Assembly: GCA_039794405.1 (NCBI GenBank)
Contig: JBDIVL010000013.1
Span: forward strand, 25,728 to 89,727
Direction: 5' to 3'
Source of the DNA: JBDIVL01 sp039794405
Lineage (GTDB): Bacteria > Planctomycetota > Brocadiia > Brocadiales > Brocadiaceae
DNA: 64,000 nt
The notes beneath the pieces are model-generated. The model saw only the letters and a program-made list of their open reading frames with translations, searched no databases and was not told the DNA's origin. The translations under genes and the position numbers were made by a program. This document shows positions 28,057-36,077 of the stretch, piece after piece. Position 1 is the stretch's first letter. Every line of letters begins with the position of its first letter.

Positions 28057-29817
28057 ATGAATCCTATTTTCATTTTACTCATATCTCTTGCTTGTTTTTT
28101 CGTGGCAGGCCGTTTCTATGCCCGGTATATATCCAGGGCAATAGGAATCGATTCAAAAAGGATAACTCCGGCAGTTGAAATACATGATAAACGTGACTAC
28201 GTGCCTACTGCAACCCCCATAGTATTTGCACACCACTTTGCAGCCATCGCAGGTGCAGGACCTATTATCGGACCTGTCATGGCACTCATTTATGGATGGG
28301 GTCCCGCCTGGCTGTGGATACTCATCGGTGGAATATTTTTTGGGGCAGTACATGACTTTTCTGCACTGTTTGTCAGCGCACGGGAGGGCGGCAGATCTAT
28401 TGCAGAAGTTGCCAGAAAATCATTGGGTAAGACGGGTTTTATCATGGTTATTTCGTTTACCATCGTAATGCTCATCCTCGTTTGTGCAACCTTTCTCAAT
28501 GCATCAGCGACTGCCCTGACATCGATCATTGACTGTGCACAGATTGGTATGGATAAGGATCAAACATTTTTTCGCTGGGCAGACGAATCGGGCAGTAAAG
28601 TCGTGGTTGGCGGGATCGCCTCTATGTCTGTCATTGTGATAACGGCTTTTGCTCCCTGTATTGGATACCTCTATATCAAAAAGCATGTCTCCGTTATAAA
28701 ATGTTCAATTTTTGCAGTCATGATTTGCCTGGGATCCGTCATTTTGGGCTTTTTTGTACCTGTCTCTTTTGATCCGTTCATTTGGATGATCCTGATTTCC
28801 CTGTATACGGTAATTGCTGCAGGTGTTCCCGTGTGGTTGTTTCTTCAATCAAGAGATTTTATCAATGTCCACTTGCTTTATATTGGTCTGGGATTGCTTT
28901 TTATAGGAATTTTTGTATCTGGCGTGAAGGGAGTGGAAGTACAGTTTCCTGCCAATAATATCCGGGAAGGGGTATCCCACGTTGGTTTTCTCTGGCCCGG
29001 GCTTTTCATAACGATTGCATGCGGTGCCATATCTGGATTCCATGCCCTTTGTGCAGGTGGAACGACTTCAAAGCAAATCAAGTCTGAGACTGCAATTCGC
29101 ACGATAGGATATTATGGTATGCTCCTGGAATCCTTCCTTGCCGTATGCGTAATCTGTGCTGTCGTTATGGGCATCGATGTCCATCAATACAAAGAGTTAG
29201 TTTTACCGGAAGCAGGATCGAAGTTTCAGAGTAATCCGATATTAGCTTTTGCTATAGCCATGGGGCATACCCTGCATACAGGATTAGGTTTGCCTTTATC
29301 CTTTGGTATATTATTTGGCATGCTGCTCCTTGAGGGGTTTGTTGTTACCACGCTTGATACCGCCGTGAGATTAAACCGCTACCTCTTTGAAGAACTCTGG
29401 GGAGTTATCTTTAGACGCCCTCCAGGAATTTTAAGCCACTACTGGGTTAATTCCGGACTGGCGGCAGGATTAATGTTTGGACTTGCTTATAAGAATACGG
29501 TAAATAACATCTGGTCAATTTTTGGAACAACAAATCAACTCCTGGCCGCTTTGACCTTAATTATCATATCTTTTTGGCTTCTTTCTAAAGGGAAAAAGGT
29601 ATGGTTTACAGCAGTCCCGGCTGTATTCATGATCACAACCACGATAGCCATGCTGGTAGTCCTGCTCATCACCCGTTTTATCCCCCAAAGGAATATTACC
29701 CTTATCATTGCCGACATCCTCCTTCTTACCCTTTCTTCGGGGATTATTACCATCGCAGTTAAGGCGCTGTACAATTACCTTAATGCTTCTGCAACCGAAA
29801 TAACAACAAAATCTTAG
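28057..29817 (+). CDS. cstA: CstA-family carbon starvation / peptide transporter
   Basis: This 586-residue protein has about 16 hydrophobic segments. The family signature is plain: PVFAHHFAAIAGAGPIIGP-like segment at about 52-75 (here IVFAHHFAAIAGAGPI), WGAVHDF-type (FFGAVHDFSALF), GFHALCAGGTTSKQ and VVTTLDTAVRLNRY. CstA proteins import peptides or pyruvate under carbon limitation. It is shorter than E. coli CstA (about 700) and close to the compact versions of other phyla. Downstream of a D-Glu/dipeptide epimerase block, it is a plausible uptake route for peptides or their products. No cytoplasmic partner protein adjoins it. Confidence 0.93.
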   Translation: MNPIFILLISLACFFVAGRFYARYISRAIGIDSKRITPAVEIHDKRDYVPTATPIVFAHHFAAIAGAGPIIGPVMALIYGWGPAWLWILIGGIFFGAVHDFSALFVSAREGGRSIAEVARKSLGKTGFIMVISFTIVMLILVCATFLNASATALTSIIDCAQIGMDKDQTFFRWADESGSKVVVGGIASMSVIVITAFAPCIGYLYIKKHVSVIKCSIFAVMICLGSVILGFFVPVSFDPFIWMILISLYTVIAAGVPVWLFLQSRDFINVHLLYIGLGLLFIGIFVSGVKGVEVQFPANNIREGVSHVGFLWPGLFITIACGAISGFHALCAGGTTSKQIKSETAIRTIGYYGMLLESFLAVCVICAVVMGIDVHQYKELVLPEAGSKFQSNPILAFAIAMGHTLHTGLGLPLSFGILFGMLLLEGFVVTTLDTAVRLNRYLFEELWGVIFRRPPGILSHYWVNSGLAAGLMFGLAYKNTVNNIWSIFGTTNQLLAALTLIIISFWLLSKGKKVWFTAVPAVFMITTTIAMLVVLLITRFIPQRNITLIIADILLLTLSSGIITIAVKALYNYLNASATEITTKS

Positions 29818-30189
29818 TGCGTATAGCTGCGACCGAGATTGGGGTATTGTTTATGAAAGGAACTCCACTACTCCATATCAAGGATAGACCTACAGATTGT
29901 GTACATTTATTATTTTCATTTTTGTTAGCAGGATAGAAAAATAAAGGATGGCAGCGCCATTGGCGTTGTTGCAGAAGAGGGTATATGGGCTTACTAAGCC
30001 TATATTTTAAAATCCGGAAAGGTAAGGTATAGAAAGGAATTGGTGGTAGACAGGTACTCATTGGTACTTAAAGGAAGGAGGTATTTTTAGAGAGATGCGT
30101 TTCTTTGGGATGGCAAAAAGAATGGCAGGTGTAAGAGCTCACTCTACTATGTATTTTCCATTGGGTTTCATGCCTCAACCCAACATACG
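29818..30189. other. Gene-free stretch after cstA
   Basis: No supported gene. A 45-residue plus-strand frame at 30095 runs through the terminator hairpin and lacks a properly spaced ribosome binding site. An AAGGAAGGAGG at about 30070 is not followed by a start at useful distance. Confidence 0.5.
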
Positions 30190-30225
30190 AAAAAAGCCAC
30201 CCGTATTTGAGTGGCTTTTTGAATT
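30190..30225 (-). terminator. Rho-independent terminator
   Basis: A 10-bp perfect stem AAAAAGCCAC/GTGGCTTTTT with a 10-base loop ends in a T-run on the minus strand (GTGGCTTTTTTCG) and a shorter one on the plus strand. It lies 22 bases beyond the stop of the 32-residue basic protein on the minus strand and would end that transcript. It may also serve as a two-way terminator for cstA. Confidence 0.85.
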
Positions 30226-30246
30226 ATATTGAATGAGGATTACCTA

Positions 30247-30345
30247 TTACTTATACCTTCCAACTCTTCTACCCTTACACCCCATTTTTCCATGATTTGC
30301 GCGCTTGCTGCGCCATGTTAATCTTTGCCTTCTCTTATCTCTCAT
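30247..30345 (-). CDS. 32-residue very basic protein, bTHX-like small ribosomal protein candidate
   Basis: A short frame encodes a 32-residue protein with 14 Arg/Lys (MRDKRRQRLTWRSKRANHG..., ending GRRVGRYK). The ATG at 30345 has AGGA seven bases upstream and the stop is followed directly by a strong rho-independent terminator, so this looks like a real, separately expressed gene. Length and the R-rich pattern with a central H/Y-G-K resemble bacterial ribosomal protein bTHX, which sits in the 30S head. The match is by pattern only and another RNA-binding micro-protein is possible. The next gene upstream on this strand is tatA. Confidence 0.6.
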   Translation of the reverse strand: MRDKRRQRLTWRSKRANHGKMGCKGRRVGRYK

Positions 30346-30465
30346 AGCGTTATCCTAACTTAAAAATTACCTTTCATTAAAAATATCTTACCAATTATAA
30401 CAGGGAGAAACAATCCTTCCAAGCGTGTAGATCGGGTTTTGTTCCTCAACCCAACTTACCTTAAC

Positions 30466-30681
30466 TTAAGTCTTTTCTTGTTTTGTTGCATCCTTCTCAA
30501 CTTTTTGTGCAGACTTAGTGCTGGCATCTTCCACGTCTTGTTCAATTCCCTTGACACCTTTCTTAAATTCAACAATACCCCTTCCCAAGGATTTCATCAC
30601 TTCCGGTAGTCTTTTACCAAAAATCAGAAGTGCCACAATCAGGATGATAAGCCATTCCCAACCACCTGGCATACTGAACAT
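30466..30681 (-). CDS. tatA: Sec-independent translocase subunit TatA/TatE
   Basis: At 71 residues it has the TatA layout: a short N-terminal stretch, one membrane helix (about 7-22, WLIILIVALLIFGKRLP), the hinge FGKRLPE, an amphipathic helix (VMKSLGRGIVEFKKGVKG) and a charged tail. AAGGAGG precedes the ATG. TatA forms the pore for folded proteins with twin-arginine signals, such as the DUF362 protein at 6.9 kb. No tatB or tatC gene is in this window. It is transcribed toward the small basic gene, 120 bases away. Confidence 0.95.
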   Translation of the reverse strand: MFSMPGGWEWLIILIVALLIFGKRLPEVMKSLGRGIVEFKKGVKGIEQDVEDASTKSAQKVEKDATKQEKT

Positions 30682-30845
30682 AATTTATGCCTCCTTAATA
30701 AGATTTTATAGGACAATGTAAATTATACTGTTTGACCAATAAAAATCAAAGAATTTATTTGGATTTTGACATTTGATACCTGGTATTCTTGTATGCTTTT
30801 GCTCGTTTGATTACAATACGCTGATCTAGGCATGAATAATAAGGG

Positions 30846-31844
30846 TTAATTTTTGTAAGGCCTTAATTCCCGCAATGTTTTAATAAGAAGAGACATATCC
30901 GTTGGCAGGTCTACCTGAAATTCCATTTTTTTATTCTGAATAGGGTGGAAAAACTCAATTTTGTGTGCGTGAAGCGCCTGTCTTTCGATGATTGGAACTT
31001 CTTCTGGTTCTCTTTCTTTCTGTAAAAGATCTGAAAGGTAGCATGATTCATGGTTGCTATACAGAAAATCGGCAACAACAGGGTGGCCTATTGACCGCAT
31101 ATGTACACGAATTTGATGTGTTCTGCCAGTCTTTGGCATTATTTTTACCAGGGTATAACCGTGGAAACGCTCCATTACTTCGTATGTAGAAATAGCTTCC
31201 TTACCGATATCACGCCTTATAGCCATTTTTTGTGAATCAATTTTATGTCTTCCAATGGGTAAATGAATTTCATCGGAATCGAATGTAAGTTCACCTTCTA
31301 CTACGGCAATATATTCCTTTTTAACATACCTTTTCTCAAACTGCATAGCGATATGGGAATGTACGGCGTCGCTTTTAATCGTCAACATAACACCGCTCGT
31401 ATCCCTGTCAAGCCGATGTACTATTCCAGCTTTTAACGGTCCGTTAACCTGAGAGAGATTTTGACAATGGAATGCCAATGCATTTACCAGTGTTCCTGAA
31501 GGATGTCCCCCGGCAGGATGAACGACCATATCATAAGGTTTGTTGATAAGCATCAAATAATCGTCTTCATAAACTATATTTAAAGGGATATCTTCGGGGG
31601 CTATTTTGTTTTCTTCAAATACTGGTATCCGGACAGAAATAACATCTCCTTTTTGTATGTCATAACTGCTTTTGACAGTGCGTCCACTAACCAGAACCGC
31701 ACCCTCTTTTATTAATTTCTGGATAAAAGTCCTTGAATAATCGGGAAGGCGCAAAGCAAGATATCTATCAATCCTTTTATCTTCAGGAAAGGTCTTTTTT
31801 ATATCAAAAGTTAATTCTTTTGTTTGTGAAATTTCCTGAAGCAT
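30846..31844 (-). CDS. rluD: RluA-family pseudouridine synthase (RluD-like)
   Basis: The 332-residue protein has an N-terminal S4 RNA-binding domain (about 20-75) and a catalytic domain with HRLDRDTSG, where D146 is the nucleophile, plus VHPAGGHPSGTLVNAL and GRTHQIRVHM. The S4 domain and length fit RluD, which modifies helix 69 of 23S rRNA, although the substrate of RluA-family members cannot be fixed from these motifs. It begins one base after the stop of the TPR gene, in an operon of PHP, TPR and rluD. Confidence 0.93.
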   Translation of the reverse strand: MLQEISQTKELTFDIKKTFPEDKRIDRYLALRLPDYSRTFIQKLIKEGAVLVSGRTVKSSYDIQKGDVISVRIPVFEENKIAPEDIPLNIVYEDDYLMLINKPYDMVVHPAGGHPSGTLVNALAFHCQNLSQVNGPLKAGIVHRLDRDTSGVMLTIKSDAVHSHIAMQFEKRYVKKEYIAVVEGELTFDSDEIHLPIGRHKIDSQKMAIRRDIGKEAISTYEVMERFHGYTLVKIMPKTGRTHQIRVHMRSIGHPVVADFLYSNHESCYLSDLLQKEREPEEVPIIERQALHAHKIEFFHPIQNKKMEFQVDLPTDMSLLIKTLRELRPYKN

Positions 31845-31845
31845 T

Positions 31846-32496
31846 TTATCTGATTACCGATAAACGGTACTGAGCCATAGTAGCCCAGTTACTGTTTGGG
31901 GAAAGTTCTATTGTTTTTGTATAAGAACGAATTGCATCGGCAGTTTGGCCCAACTTCTCATAACAACGCCCTGCATCCCAGTTTTCCTGTGCAGCGAGAA
32001 AACCATTACCAGCCGAAATATCTTCAAATTGCTTTATTGCCTCCGGGAAAAGGCCCTTTTCCTCATAGGCATATCCTAAAGATTGTTTTATGACAGGTGC
32101 AAGAGGATGGTTTTTATATCTATCTAAGAAATTATTGTATTCATGGATGGCCGCATCATAGTTTTTTAAGCTATAATAAACGTTTCCTAATTGGAATAAA
32201 ATCCATGGTGTAGCATTTGAAGAAGACATGGTATTTTTAACATAATTATAGGCATCTGCTGCAGTCGTTAACGCTGCATTTCTGCTTTTCTCGTCTTTTT
32301 CGTGCTGTTGTGCTGCTGCCGCCAGATCTTTATTTATCCTCCATACATTCTGCCAGGTAGTATCTATCCTCCGAGCCTTTTCTGTTACAAAGAAGGTAAC
32401 CCCCGCGCCAATGGCAATAGCGACGCCGACACCGATACTAATATAAACTTTGTAGGTATTGAATATCCTTAATGCATTTATTGTAGATTCTTTCAT
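31846..32496 (-). CDS. Membrane-anchored TPR protein
   Basis: The 216-residue protein has an N-terminal membrane helix (about 16-38, VYISIGVGVAIAIGAGVTFF) and at least three TPR motifs in the remainder (PWILFQLGNVYYSLKNYDAAI, LGYAYEEKGLFPEAIKQF, YEKLGQTADAIRSYTKTIELSP). The layout resembles YfgM/BamD-like periplasmic helper proteins, but I cannot assign a partner. It lies between the PHP-domain and rluD genes with very short gaps, so it is co-transcribed. Confidence 0.85.
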   Translation of the reverse strand: MKESTINALRIFNTYKVYISIGVGVAIAIGAGVTFFVTEKARRIDTTWQNVWRINKDLAAAAQQHEKDEKSRNAALTTAADAYNYVKNTMSSSNATPWILFQLGNVYYSLKNYDAAIHEYNNFLDRYKNHPLAPVIKQSLGYAYEEKGLFPEAIKQFEDISAGNGFLAAQENWDAGRCYEKLGQTADAIRSYTKTIELSPNSNWATMAQYRLSVIR

Positions 32497-32514
32497 TTTT
32501 CTTCTTTCGAAAAT

Positions 32515-33156
32515 TTATAAGCCAATTAAAGATTCCGCTTCTTTAAAAATTTCTTGAACATCTCCTTTTTCCAGGCCTGCTCCACGGGCTATGCATTCAG
32601 CATGGTTACGTTCCAAGAGGTCGTCCGGTATGTGGGAGTCCGATCCAAAAACAAGCTTTGCTCCAATCTTTTTTGCCATTTTAACAACATGTCCGTTTGC
32701 GTAGGCATGTCCTTTCCTGCCAGACACCTCTAATCTAACACCGTTCCTTTTCGCCAGCTTTACATCGTCTTCTGTTATAAGACCAGGGTGGGCAAGAATG
32801 TCAGCACCAGCTTCTATTGCTGCTCTGTTGGTCCCCGGCAATACAGGTTCGGTAATAGTTTCCCCATGCACGAGTACAATAAATGCCCCCAATGCCCTTG
32901 CCCGTTCTACCATAGACTTTATATGTTCTGGACGAAGATGCGTTAGTTCAACTCCTCCGTGTACCTTAATTTTTGAGGCAGATGCTATTTCCTTGCAGGC
33001 ATGCAAGATATTAGGTATTACCATATCAATATTAGAGTAATCAACATGGTCTGTTATTACGAGTCCGCGAAAGCCCTTTGCCTCACAGCGGCGGACTAAC
33101 TCGGCTGGCAACAGTACGCCATCAGAAAATAAGGTGTGTGTATGTAAATCAATCAT
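32515..33156 (-). CDS. PHP-domain phosphoesterase
   Basis: The 213-residue protein is one PHP domain. Metal-binding motifs: DLHTHTLFSDG (3-13), VITDHVD (34-40), GGVELTHL, LVHGE, LAHPG and FGSDSHIPD. PHP proteins use three metals to hydrolyse phosphoesters, as in histidinol-phosphatase and the proofreading part of DNA polymerase III; small standalone forms act on nucleotides or unknown esters. The ligand set appears complete, so it should be active. First gene of the operon with TPR and rluD. The upstream gap contains tRNA-Arg. Confidence 0.9.
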   Translation of the reverse strand: MIDLHTHTLFSDGVLLPAELVRRCEAKGFRGLVITDHVDYSNIDMVIPNILHACKEIASASKIKVHGGVELTHLRPEHIKSMVERARALGAFIVLVHGETITEPVLPGTNRAAIEAGADILAHPGLITEDDVKLAKRNGVRLEVSGRKGHAYANGHVVKMAKKIGAKLVFGSDSHIPDDLLERNHAECIARGAGLEKGDVQEIFKEAESLIGL

Positions 33157-33184
33157 GAGAGAAGTTTTTTCACGATAATACTTT

Positions 33185-33240
33185 AACGAGGCAGAGCCTC
33201 AGACTAATGAAAAGCGAGATGCATGAAACATGATATCGTG
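33185..33240. repeat. GAGGC..CCTCAGAC..GAAAAGCG repeat copy with CATGATATCGTGCAT near-palindrome
   Basis: This matches blocks at 6495 and 53690 (GAGGCGAAGCC, CAGAC, then GAAAAGCG(G)GATG) and is followed by the same ATGATATCGTGCATC words seen at 6550. Confidence 0.6.
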
Positions 33241-33288
33241 CATCGGAATTTAGCTTATTGGTAAAGATAACCGATTATAAATTTTTAA

Positions 33289-33362
<74 letters not shown>

Positions 33363-33503
33363 AATGTGCTTAAAGTTTTAATTATAACTTCAATAAAGAA
33401 AAAATCAATAGAATTCGATTGATGTGTATGAGTTCAAATATTAAAATAGAAAAATCGTCTTTTATCCTAGAAATCAAAATATCGAAATATTTTTAAAGAT
33501 ACT

Positions 33504-34208
33504 ATGGCTTTTCCATTATACTTCAGATGTTTATCACGCATATTTCTTCTCAGTCTGATAGTAACTGTTGGAGGCTGCGGTGTACAGGATCCTGATTATT
33601 ATAACCGCCAGGGTGTTTCTCTGGACAGTCAGGGCAAGATTAATGAAGCTATAAGTAAATATAAAAAGGCATTAATGATCGAACCAAATAATAGAGAAGC
33701 ACATTATAATCTTGCCGTAGCCTATCACAAAAAAGAAATGTTTAAAGAAGCTATCGAAGAATATAAAATCGTGTTGGAACTTTACCCAAACGATCCGGAA
33801 ACGCTTTATAACTTCGGTGCAGTGTGTATACGAAACAATCTGCAAGACGCTGCTATTTTTGCCTGGGAAAAGGCAGTCGAATTAAAACCTGATTTTGTGG
33901 AAGTGCACAATGCTTTAGCATTTGCATATGGACAGAAGAAACGGTTTGATGATGCCGTCAGAGAATTCTTGTTGGTTCTTGACAAAAGGCCAAACGATGC
34001 AGTTACTCACAATAATCTGGGAACTATCTATATTGAAAAGGGATATTTGGATAAGGCTTTTGACGAGTTTAAGAAATCCATAGAAATTAATCCGGCAATA
34101 GCAATAGCCCATAAAAATCTTGAAACTTTATACAGAAAAAAGGGAATGGAAAAAGAGGCGAACAAGGAACTGAAAATTTATGAAGAATTAACAAAAAAGA
34201 CAAATTGA
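33504..34208 (+). CDS. TPR lipoprotein
   Basis: The 234-residue protein has a lipoprotein signal (residues 1-25, LIVTVGGC, Cys25 modified) followed by five consecutive TPR units with typical words (YNRQGVSLDSQGKINEAI, YNLAVAYHKKEMFKEAI, NNLGTIYIEKGYLDKAF). It should be a membrane-anchored scaffold facing the periplasm or equivalent. TPR domains bind other proteins; no partner is suggested by position. It converges on yidD. Confidence 0.9.
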   Translation: MAFPLYFRCLSRIFLLSLIVTVGGCGVQDPDYYNRQGVSLDSQGKINEAISKYKKALMIEPNNREAHYNLAVAYHKKEMFKEAIEEYKIVLELYPNDPETLYNFGAVCIRNNLQDAAIFAWEKAVELKPDFVEVHNALAFAYGQKKRFDDAVREFLLVLDKRPNDAVTHNNLGTIYIEKGYLDKAFDEFKKSIEINPAIAIAHKNLETLYRKKGMEKEANKELKIYEELTKKTN

Positions 34209-34241
34209 ATAATTTGATTGCAGCTTTGCCGCACTAAGAAA

Positions 34242-34451
34242 TTATGTTACCGGATCGTACCCGGAACCACCAAAAGGATGACACCTCAATATGCGCCATA
34301 TTCCCGAACAGATACCCCGCAAGACGCCCTTTTTTTCTACTGCGTCAATCATATATTGAGAACAGGTAGGCTCATAGCGGCAGGAGGGATGCAAAAGAGG
34401 CGAGATGATACATTGATAAATTTGCACCAGTTTGATAATGATACACTTCAT
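34242..34451 (-). CDS. yidD: Membrane protein insertion efficiency factor YidD
   Basis: The 69-residue protein matches YidD throughout: YQCIISPLLHPSCRYEPTC, SQYMIDAVEKKG and a C-terminal RCHPFGGSGYDPV. YidD sits at the inner membrane and helps YidC-mediated insertion. Its ATG overlaps the stop of rnpA by four bases, the standard rnpA-yidD arrangement. yidC is not next to it. Confidence 0.96.
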   Translation of the reverse strand: MKCIIIKLVQIYQCIISPLLHPSCRYEPTCSQYMIDAVEKKGVLRGICSGIWRILRCHPFGGSGYDPVT

Positions 34452-34807
34452 AGGTTGTTTTGTATTTTATTTATTTGCAATAATAGTTTCTTAAAACCAT
34501 CTTCAATATTTGGTAGTTTTAAATCAGACGAAAAAGGTTGCCTCGGTATGGCAATAATATCAACGTGGCTGGTAAGTAAGTGTTTATTTAGCCTATATGC
34601 CTCTCTCAGTAGTCGTTTGATACGATTACGCTGCACCGCATTCCCTACTTTCTTACTTACTACTAATCCTAACCGTGAGTTCTGATAGTCATTTGGCACG
34701 ACATAAAGAACCATCAGAGTATTTTTAAAGACCTTACCCTCTGCAAAGACCTTTTCAAACTCCTTCTTTTTGGTTAAGTGTTCGGCCCTCGTAAATCGAA
34801 AGTTCAT
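34448..34807 (-). CDS. rnpA: Ribonuclease P protein component
   Basis: From the ATG at 34807 (MNFRFTRAEHL) the protein has 119 residues, the normal RnpA size; an in-frame start at 34867 would add 20 non-conserved residues. The signature VVSKKVGNAVQRNRIKRLLRE contains the RNR motif that binds RNase P RNA and the pre-tRNA leader. It overlaps yidD by four bases. rpmH, usually just upstream, is not found in the 394 bases before it, and no dnaA or yidC is nearby. Confidence 0.96.
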   Translation of the reverse strand: MNFRFTRAEHLTKKKEFEKVFAEGKVFKNTLMVLYVVPNDYQNSRLGLVVSKKVGNAVQRNRIKRLLREAYRLNKHLLTSHVDIIAIPRQPFSSDLKLPNIEDGFKKLLLQINKIQNNL

Positions 34808-35201
34808 GGTATAGATATCCTCTTGTGCATATATTCTTAAATTAACAGAAGGAGAGGACGAAGTCAATAACCACTCTTACATGAGGCCTTCGGTAACTTT
34901 TATTTGGCATGAAGAGGCAGGGTGAGGCTTGTGGTAGTGGGTAGGGATACGGAGATACGTGTTCCTACAATGCTTCCCCGCCTGAATACGTGCACGGGAT
35001 GCAACCCTGAAGAGTTTGTGCAAAAGGTTCAATTTGGAAAATTTTTCCCCACTATACCGGTAAAATTAGGGCAATTAATGGGTGTCACACGCCACCTTGG
35101 TTTTTATGAAAATCTTGCGTTCCCACCAGCACCAGACTAACTTTTTGCACAAGCTCTGGAGGGTTATCCTACTCCTGGTTTGAAATTCCTATGCGATATA
35201 A
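34808..35201. other. Gene-free stretch upstream of rnpA with a MITE-like element
   Basis: No rpmH or other gene is found. The main structure is the inverted-repeat element at 35003-35165. Confidence 0.6.
35003..35165. mobile_element. MITE-like element with 27-bp imperfect terminal inverted repeats
   Basis: Bases 35003-35029 match the reverse complement of 35139-35165 at 23 of 27 positions (AACCCT..AGAG.TTGTGCAAAA). The 109-base interior has no convincing gene. No target duplication is obvious. The size and shape suit a non-autonomous element. Confidence 0.6.
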
Positions 35202-36077
35202 TTAAGCCAATAGGCGGAGCTTCCTTAGTTCTTCTTTCAAAGGTAGTGGTTTAAATCCCAAAGCCAATGCCTTTGTGCTATTAAGAGAAACATCGGGTGA
35301 TCTCGGTGCTGCCGTACCAAAATCTTTTTGTCTGTATGGTAATAATCTGGCTTTGTGAATACCAAGGATATCTGCTGTCAATTTGCCAAAGTTATATCGT
35401 GAAATACGTTCGATTCCTCCCAGGTGTAATATTCCACTTACTTTTTTAAGTGCCAGGAAAATTCCCTGAACGGCAGCTTTTACACTCATTGGGGTTCTAA
35501 ACTCATCAACAAACAATGGTAACTCTTTGCCTTCCTTCATTGCTTTTATCATTGGTTGAATAAAACTTGCAGCACAAGGGCCAGGAGTACCAAACATCAG
35601 GGCCATGCGGCAAATGGCAACTTTTGGATAACCCTGTATCATGCCTTCCTCTGCCAATACCTTCTGCTCACCATAAAAACTGATGGGACATACCCTGTCC
35701 TCTTCTCTATAAGGCGCACGTAATCCGTTAAAAACCAAATCACTTGAAGTGAAAACGCATGGGATTGAGTAATCAGCACAAAGTTTTGCGATATTGATTG
35801 CAGCATCTACATTTATTTTCTGTGATTCAATCCGATTTATTTGGCAAAAATCTGGTCTGGATTTCGCCGCTGTGTGGATTACTGCATCAGGCTGAACCAT
35901 TTGGAATGTATGTTTTAGTTCCCGAAAATCAGTTAAATCGACTTTTAGAGTATTCACCCCTGTAATTTTTTCTGGATGAGAAAAAACTGTTCCAAATATT
36001 TCCCATTTCCCTTTTGCCGTTTGGCAAATATTCCAACCCAAAAAACCACTAGCGCCGGTAATAAGCAATTTCTTCAT
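35202..36077 (-). CDS. SDR-family sugar-nucleotide reductase (RmlD-like)
   Basis: The 291-residue extended SDR has the NAD(P)-binding ITGASGFLGWN at 6-16, VDLTD at 46-50, HTAAKSRPD and the catalytic pair Y135-K139 in SFYGEQK. It resembles dTDP-4-dehydrorhamnose reductases and related epimerase/reductases that act on nucleotide sugars or methionine adenosyltransferase-like partners. No rmlABC genes adjoin it, so the substrate is unresolved. It is monocistronic on the minus strand. Confidence 0.85.
   Translation of the reverse strand: MKKLLITGASGFLGWNICQTAKGKWEIFGTVFSHPEKITGVNTLKVDLTDFRELKHTFQMVQPDAVIHTAAKSRPDFCQINRIESQKINVDAAINIAKLCADYSIPCVFTSSDLVFNGLRAPYREEDRVCPISFYGEQKVLAEEGMIQGYPKVAICRMALMFGTPGPCAASFIQPMIKAMKEGKELPLFVDEFRTPMSVKAAVQGIFLALKKVSGILHLGGIERISRYNFGKLTADILGIHKARLLPYRQKDFGTAAPRSPDVSLNSTKALALGFKPLPLKEELRKLRLLA

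Noticed and set aside
30095..30232. 45-residue plus-strand frame near the terminator
   Set aside because: It reads through the terminator stem and the upstream AGGAGG is too far from the ATG. The minus-strand 32-residue gene is better supported.
34922..35140. 72-residue plus-strand frame upstream of rnpA
   Set aside because: It runs through the MITE-like element and its residue pattern follows the repeat.
34800..35200. Replication origin near rnpA-yidD
   Set aside because: No dnaA gene, no visible cluster of DnaA boxes and no rpmH; the classic origin context is missing.
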